DNA from: Rhodothermia bacterium
GTDB lineage: Bacteria > Bacteroidota > Rhodothermia > Rhodothermales > JAAAOL01
Reading direction: 5' to 3'
DNA: 64,000 nt
Assembly (NCBI GenBank): GCA_030428385.1
Contig: JAUIDY010000004.1
Location: forward strand, 1 to 64,000
In this document: piece by piece, positions 61,104-64,000 of the stretch
How positions within the stretch are numbered: the stretch's first letter is position 1
Layout: every line of letters starts with the position of its first letter
Notes under the pieces: model-generated
Told to the model about the DNA's origin: nothing
The model's input: the letters and a program-made list of their open reading frames with translations, nothing else
The model's database searches: none
Position numbers and translations under genes: made by a program

Positions 61104-64000
61104 ATGACATTGTTAAAACGGACATTTTTCTTTTCACTGCTTCTGGCCATGAGCCTCGGGGAGGCGTCTGCGCAAAATCTGGTGTATCGGGTGATGTTCA
61201 ACCAGTTGCCACCCACGCAGGATGGCGCGGCCGCGTGGGGCGACTACGACGGCGACGGCGACTTCGACATCGCCATTACGGGCAACATGGGCGCGCGCTT
61301 CAATGGGGTCTATTCGTACGATGGCGACTTCACGTATCCCGGCCCGATGGGCGGAACGGTGTATGAAACGCGCTACAGCTTCCCATTTAATGAAAACCAG
61401 CCGCTCGACGTCCGCCCCCCGTCGCCGTTTATAAACTGCACCAACAGCAGCGTGGCCTGGGGGGATTATGACAACGACGGCGATGTGGACATGGCGATGG
61501 CGGGAATCTGCCAGGGGCAGCCGGGGCGCTTGGTGTTGCACGCCAACAACCAGAGTGAAGTCCTCTTCAGCTTTCCCATTTCGCTGGATGGCGTCTCGAA
61601 TGGAGCGCTGGCGTGGGGCGACCATGACAACGACGGCGACCTCGACCTTGCGGTCACCGGGATTACCAGCGACGGGAGTTATGCCGCATGGATCTACGAA
61701 AACCAGTTGCGCGACGCCGTCGGCTGGGTGCGCCGCGACGTAGGGCTGCCAGGGCTGGCCTTTGGCTCCATTGAATGGGGCGATTACGATGCCGATGGCG
61801 ACCACGACCTGCTCATCTCCGGCATTTCGCAGGCGAAAGCGTGGGTAACCGCCGTGTATCGCAACAACGCCGATGGTTCGTATTCCCAAGTAGATACCCG
61901 TTTCCGCGCGATGGCATGGTCCTCGGCGGCATGGGGCGATTACGACGCTGATGGCGATCTCGATATCGCCATCAACGGGGGGCGACTGAGCCCGTTTATG
62001 TTTCGCGGCAGCGCCCGTGTGTATCGCAACGATGGTGGGCAGTTTAACGACATCGGCGTAGACCTGGATGGGGGCTTTCAAGGCGGAATCGACTGGGGTG
62101 ATTATGACGGCGACGGCGATCTGGATCTGGTAATGAGTGGTGGCACTGCGCCGTTGGGGACGCGGTCCTTCCGGGTGTACCAGAACGATGGCGGGAACGG
62201 CTTTTCGCCCGTCACCCAGCCGACGGGCCTGAGCAATGGCACCGCGTTTTTTGGCGACTATGACGCCGACGGCGACCTCGACGCCTTTGGGCTGGGGCTG
62301 CGCTCGGATGGACGGCGCACCGATGTGCTGCGTAACGAGTTAACATCGGGCAACAGCGCCCCGACCGCGCCCACCGAACTGCGGGCCCGTCGCGAAGGCG
62401 ATGCACTGGTCTTTACCTGGGACGCTGCTTCCGATGCCGAGACGGCAGCGGCGGGGCTCACCTACAACCTGCGCGTGGGCAACTTGCCCGGCGGTGCGAG
62501 CTTCCTCTCGGCGATGGCCCTGCCCAACGGACGGCGGCTGATTCCGGGGGCGGGCAACGTCGGTCATCGGCTGGAGTGGGAACTGCGTGGCCTGCCGGAG
62601 GGCACGTACTACTGGAGCGTGCAGACCATCGATGGCAGCGGACGCACGTCGCCCTTTGCCGAAGAGCAGATCTTTTCCTCCAACCCCGACGACATGACGC
62701 CGCCTGCGGCTCCGGCGGGCTTTACGGCAGAAGAAGGCGACGGCTTTGTCACGCTAGGCTGGCAGGCCAACGCCGAACCCGACGTGGTGCGCTACCGCAT
62801 CTTCCGAGATACCACGCCCAACGCCGAGACCCGCCTGGCTACATTGCTGGCGGATAACCTTTCGTACCTCGATACCGACGTGGAAAACGGCACGACCTAT
62901 TATTACCGTCTCCGCGCCGAGGATGCATCGGGCAACGAGAGCGAGTATTCCGAAGAATTTGCGGTGCTGCCCCGCTCGCCGTTTGTGGACGCTGGCGTCA
63001 CACTGCCCGGGATTGCCTCTGGCGACGCGGCGTGGGCCGACTATGACAACGACGGCGACGACGATCTCATCCTCACGGGCCAATCCACGTCTTCCATTGG
63101 CGTTACATCGCCGCTGACGGAGGTGTTTGACAATGACGGCGGGACGCTGGTGATGGGCAACAAAGCCCTGCCCGCCCTCGTGGGCAGCGCTGCCGATTGG
63201 GGTGATTACGATGGCGACGGCGACCTGGATCTGGCGCTGGCAGGGACGCAGGATGGCACCCGTGTTGCGTATATCTTCCAAAACAACAACGGCGAGTTTC
63301 TGGACATCGGCGCTCCGCTGCGTGGGCTCGCGTTTGCAGCGGCCACCTGGGGCGATTATGACAATGATGGTGACCTTGACCTGATTCTGGCTGGCGACAC
63401 CGGCTCCGATACCGTCACCGACATCTACCGCAATGATGGCGGCAATACGTTTGTCCAACTGGGACCCACGGCCACGGGCGGCGACTTGCCCGGCGTGGCC
63501 CACGGCTCAGTGGAACTGGATGACTACGATGGCGATGGCGACGATGACCTGTTGTTATCGGGTAACTTCGACGGGTTTGTGGTGCTGCGCATTTACCGCA
63601 ACATCGGCAGCGGGCAGTTCCGCGACATCTTGGCTGGCTTCCCCGGTCTTGAAAACGGCGAAGCCACGTGGGGCGACTACGACGGCGACAACGACCTCGA
63701 CTTTGCCGTGACGGGCTCCGTGAATGGCAACTCCGTCGCCCGCGTGTACCGCAACGATGGCGGCGCGTTTGTCGACATCCTCGCCGACTTTGAAGGGCGC
63801 GGCGGACGCTCGATTGCCTGGGCCGACTATGACGGCGACGGCGACCTGGATCTGGCGCTGCAAGACGCGTTTGGCGAGACCGACATCTTTGCGTACGACG
63901 GCACGGCCTTCCAGAACATCCACGTGACCACCATGCCGCAGGACATCGCGTTTGGCAAGGTGGCATGGGGCGACATGGACGGCGACGGCGACCCCGACTT
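61104..64000 (+). CDS. Secreted FG-GAP/VCBS double-propeller protein, cut by window end
   Basis: At least 965 residues; the frame is open from the ATG at 61104 to the last base, and spot checks at 62.2, 62.9, 63.3 and 63.96 kb stay in frame. The signal peptide reads FFFSLLLAMSLGEASAQ. Seven aspartate-loop repeats, two fibronectin-III-like domains (EGTYYWSVQTIDGSG; EEGDGFVTLGWQANAEPDVVRYRIF), then six further complete repeats and the start of a seventh (WGDMDGDGDPD). This matches the two double-propeller genes upstream. It begins 18 bp after the previous stop. Whether a sorting domain follows is unknown. Confidence 0.85.
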   Translation, partial: MTLLKRTFFFSLLLAMSLGEASAQNLVYRVMFNQLPPTQDGAAAWGDYDGDGDFDIAITGNMGARFNGVYSYDGDFTYPGPMGGTVYETRYSFPFNENQPLDVRPPSPFINCTNSSVAWGDYDNDGDVDMAMAGICQGQPGRLVLHANNQSEVLFSFPISLDGVSNGALAWGDHDNDGDLDLAVTGITSDGSYAAWIYENQLRDAVGWVRRDVGLPGLAFGSIEWGDYDADGDHDLLISGISQAKAWVTAVYRNNADGSYSQVDTRFRAMAWSSAAWGDYDADGDLDIAINGGRLSPFMFRGSARVYRNDGGQFNDIGVDLDGGFQGGIDWGDYDGDGDLDLVMSGGTAPLGTRSFRVYQNDGGNGFSPVTQPTGLSNGTAFFGDYDADGDLDAFGLGLRSDGRRTDVLRNELTSGNSAPTAPTELRARREGDALVFTWDAASDAETAAAGLTYNLRVGNLPGGASFLSAMALPNGRRLIPGAGNVGHRLEWELRGLPEGTYYWSVQTIDGSGRTSPFAEEQIFSSNPDDMTPPAAPAGFTAEEGDGFVTLGWQANAEPDVVRYRIFRDTTPNAETRLATLLADNLSYLDTDVENGTTYYYRLRAEDASGNESEYSEEFAVLPRSPFVDAGVTLPGIASGDAAWADYDNDGDDDLILTGQSTSSIGVTSPLTEVFDNDGGTLVMGNKALPALVGSAADWGDYDGDGDLDLALAGTQDGTRVAYIFQNNNGEFLDIGAPLRGLAFAAATWGDYDNDGDLDLILAGDTGSDTVTDIYRNDGGNTFVQLGPTATGGDLPGVAHGSVELDDYDGDGDDDLLLSGNFDGFVVLRIYRNIGSGQFRDILAGFPGLENGEATWGDYDGDNDLDFAVTGSVNGNSVARVYRNDGGAFVDILADFEGRGGRSIAWADYDGDGDLDLALQDAFGETDIFAYDGTAFQNIHVTTMPQDIAFGKVAWGDMDGDGDPD

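Noticed and set aside
52460-64000. Regularly spaced DNA repeats considered as a CRISPR array or minisatellite
   Set aside because: The repeats are in frame, about 150-200 bp apart, encode conserved WGDYDNDGD loops and sit in long open frames; they are protein repeats.
61104-64000. Frameshift or pseudogene at the end of the propeller row
   Set aside because: No stop is met from 61104 to the last base and spot checks remain in frame; the gene is simply cut by the window edge.

Overview
The window is GC-rich (roughly 60% by eye), densely packed and has weak Shine-Dalgarno signals. Several things point to a free-living aerobic bacterium of the Bacteroidota superphylum, most likely Rhodothermota (Rhodothermales/Balneolales-like). 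These are the miaB / sigma-54 activator / lptE gene order, an ECF sigma - FecR - STN-TonB receptor locus, secreted proteins ending in a 'PNPF' type IX-style sorting domain, and Mpl plus outer-membrane lipoproteins. The assignment is inferred from gene content; no rRNA, tRNA, phage or CRISPR locus was seen.

Layout. 0.3-6.2 kb: miaB, small lipoprotein and membrane genes, a DinB-like protein, a sigma-54 activator and lptE. 6.3-9.7 kb: a glycosyltransferase, an FAD amine-oxidase-fold enzyme and two related small membrane proteins. 9.7-14.0 kb: yhbY (next to a 183-bp MITE-like insert), purU, a class V aminotransferase and a GH16 lipoprotein. 14.0-14.9 kb: a noncoding stretch rich in inverted repeats. 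14.9-22.8 kb: a secreted ExeM-like nuclease facing a TonB receptor with its FecR and ECF sigma factor, then a beta-barrel protein. 22.8-27.9 kb: a YjhG-type sugar-acid dehydratase, a small HEXXH membrane protein, a three-fold GAF-like repeat protein, and cobA overlapping an unknown gene. 28.3-39.2 kb: a nitrate-assimilation operon on the minus strand. 39.7-51.7 kb: housekeeping genes (mpl, a CNNM/CorC protein, lipoproteins, a methyltransferase, recJ), a secreted propeller-like protein, a PhoB/PhoR-type pair, a MarR regulator and a YhhQ transporter. 51.8-64.0 kb: a DUF4359-like protein, then four tandem genes for large secreted FG-GAP/VCBS proteins, the last cut by the window end.

How genes work together. 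The nitrate operon encodes an outer-membrane porin, a NarK transporter, a siroheme nitrite reductase, a flavodoxin, an NADPH-type FAD reductase, a truncated haemoglobin and a nitrate reductase fused to a NirB-like NAD(P)H-oxidising module. cobA just downstream can supply the siroheme precursor. Three adjacent nitrite-branch proteins share one N-terminal peptide motif, which looks like a docking or assembly tag. The ECF/FecR/TonB set is a substrate-sensing uptake system next to a secreted nuclease.

The most unusual items are: the shared N-terminal motif of the nitrite-reducing chain; the tandem seven-repeat propeller proteins, of which only one complete gene carries a sorting domain; a family of 104-108 bp palindromic intergenic elements with a covarying stem; a MITE beside a yhbY gene that has no ordinary start codon; and paired paralogous membrane proteins bracketing an oxidoreductase.
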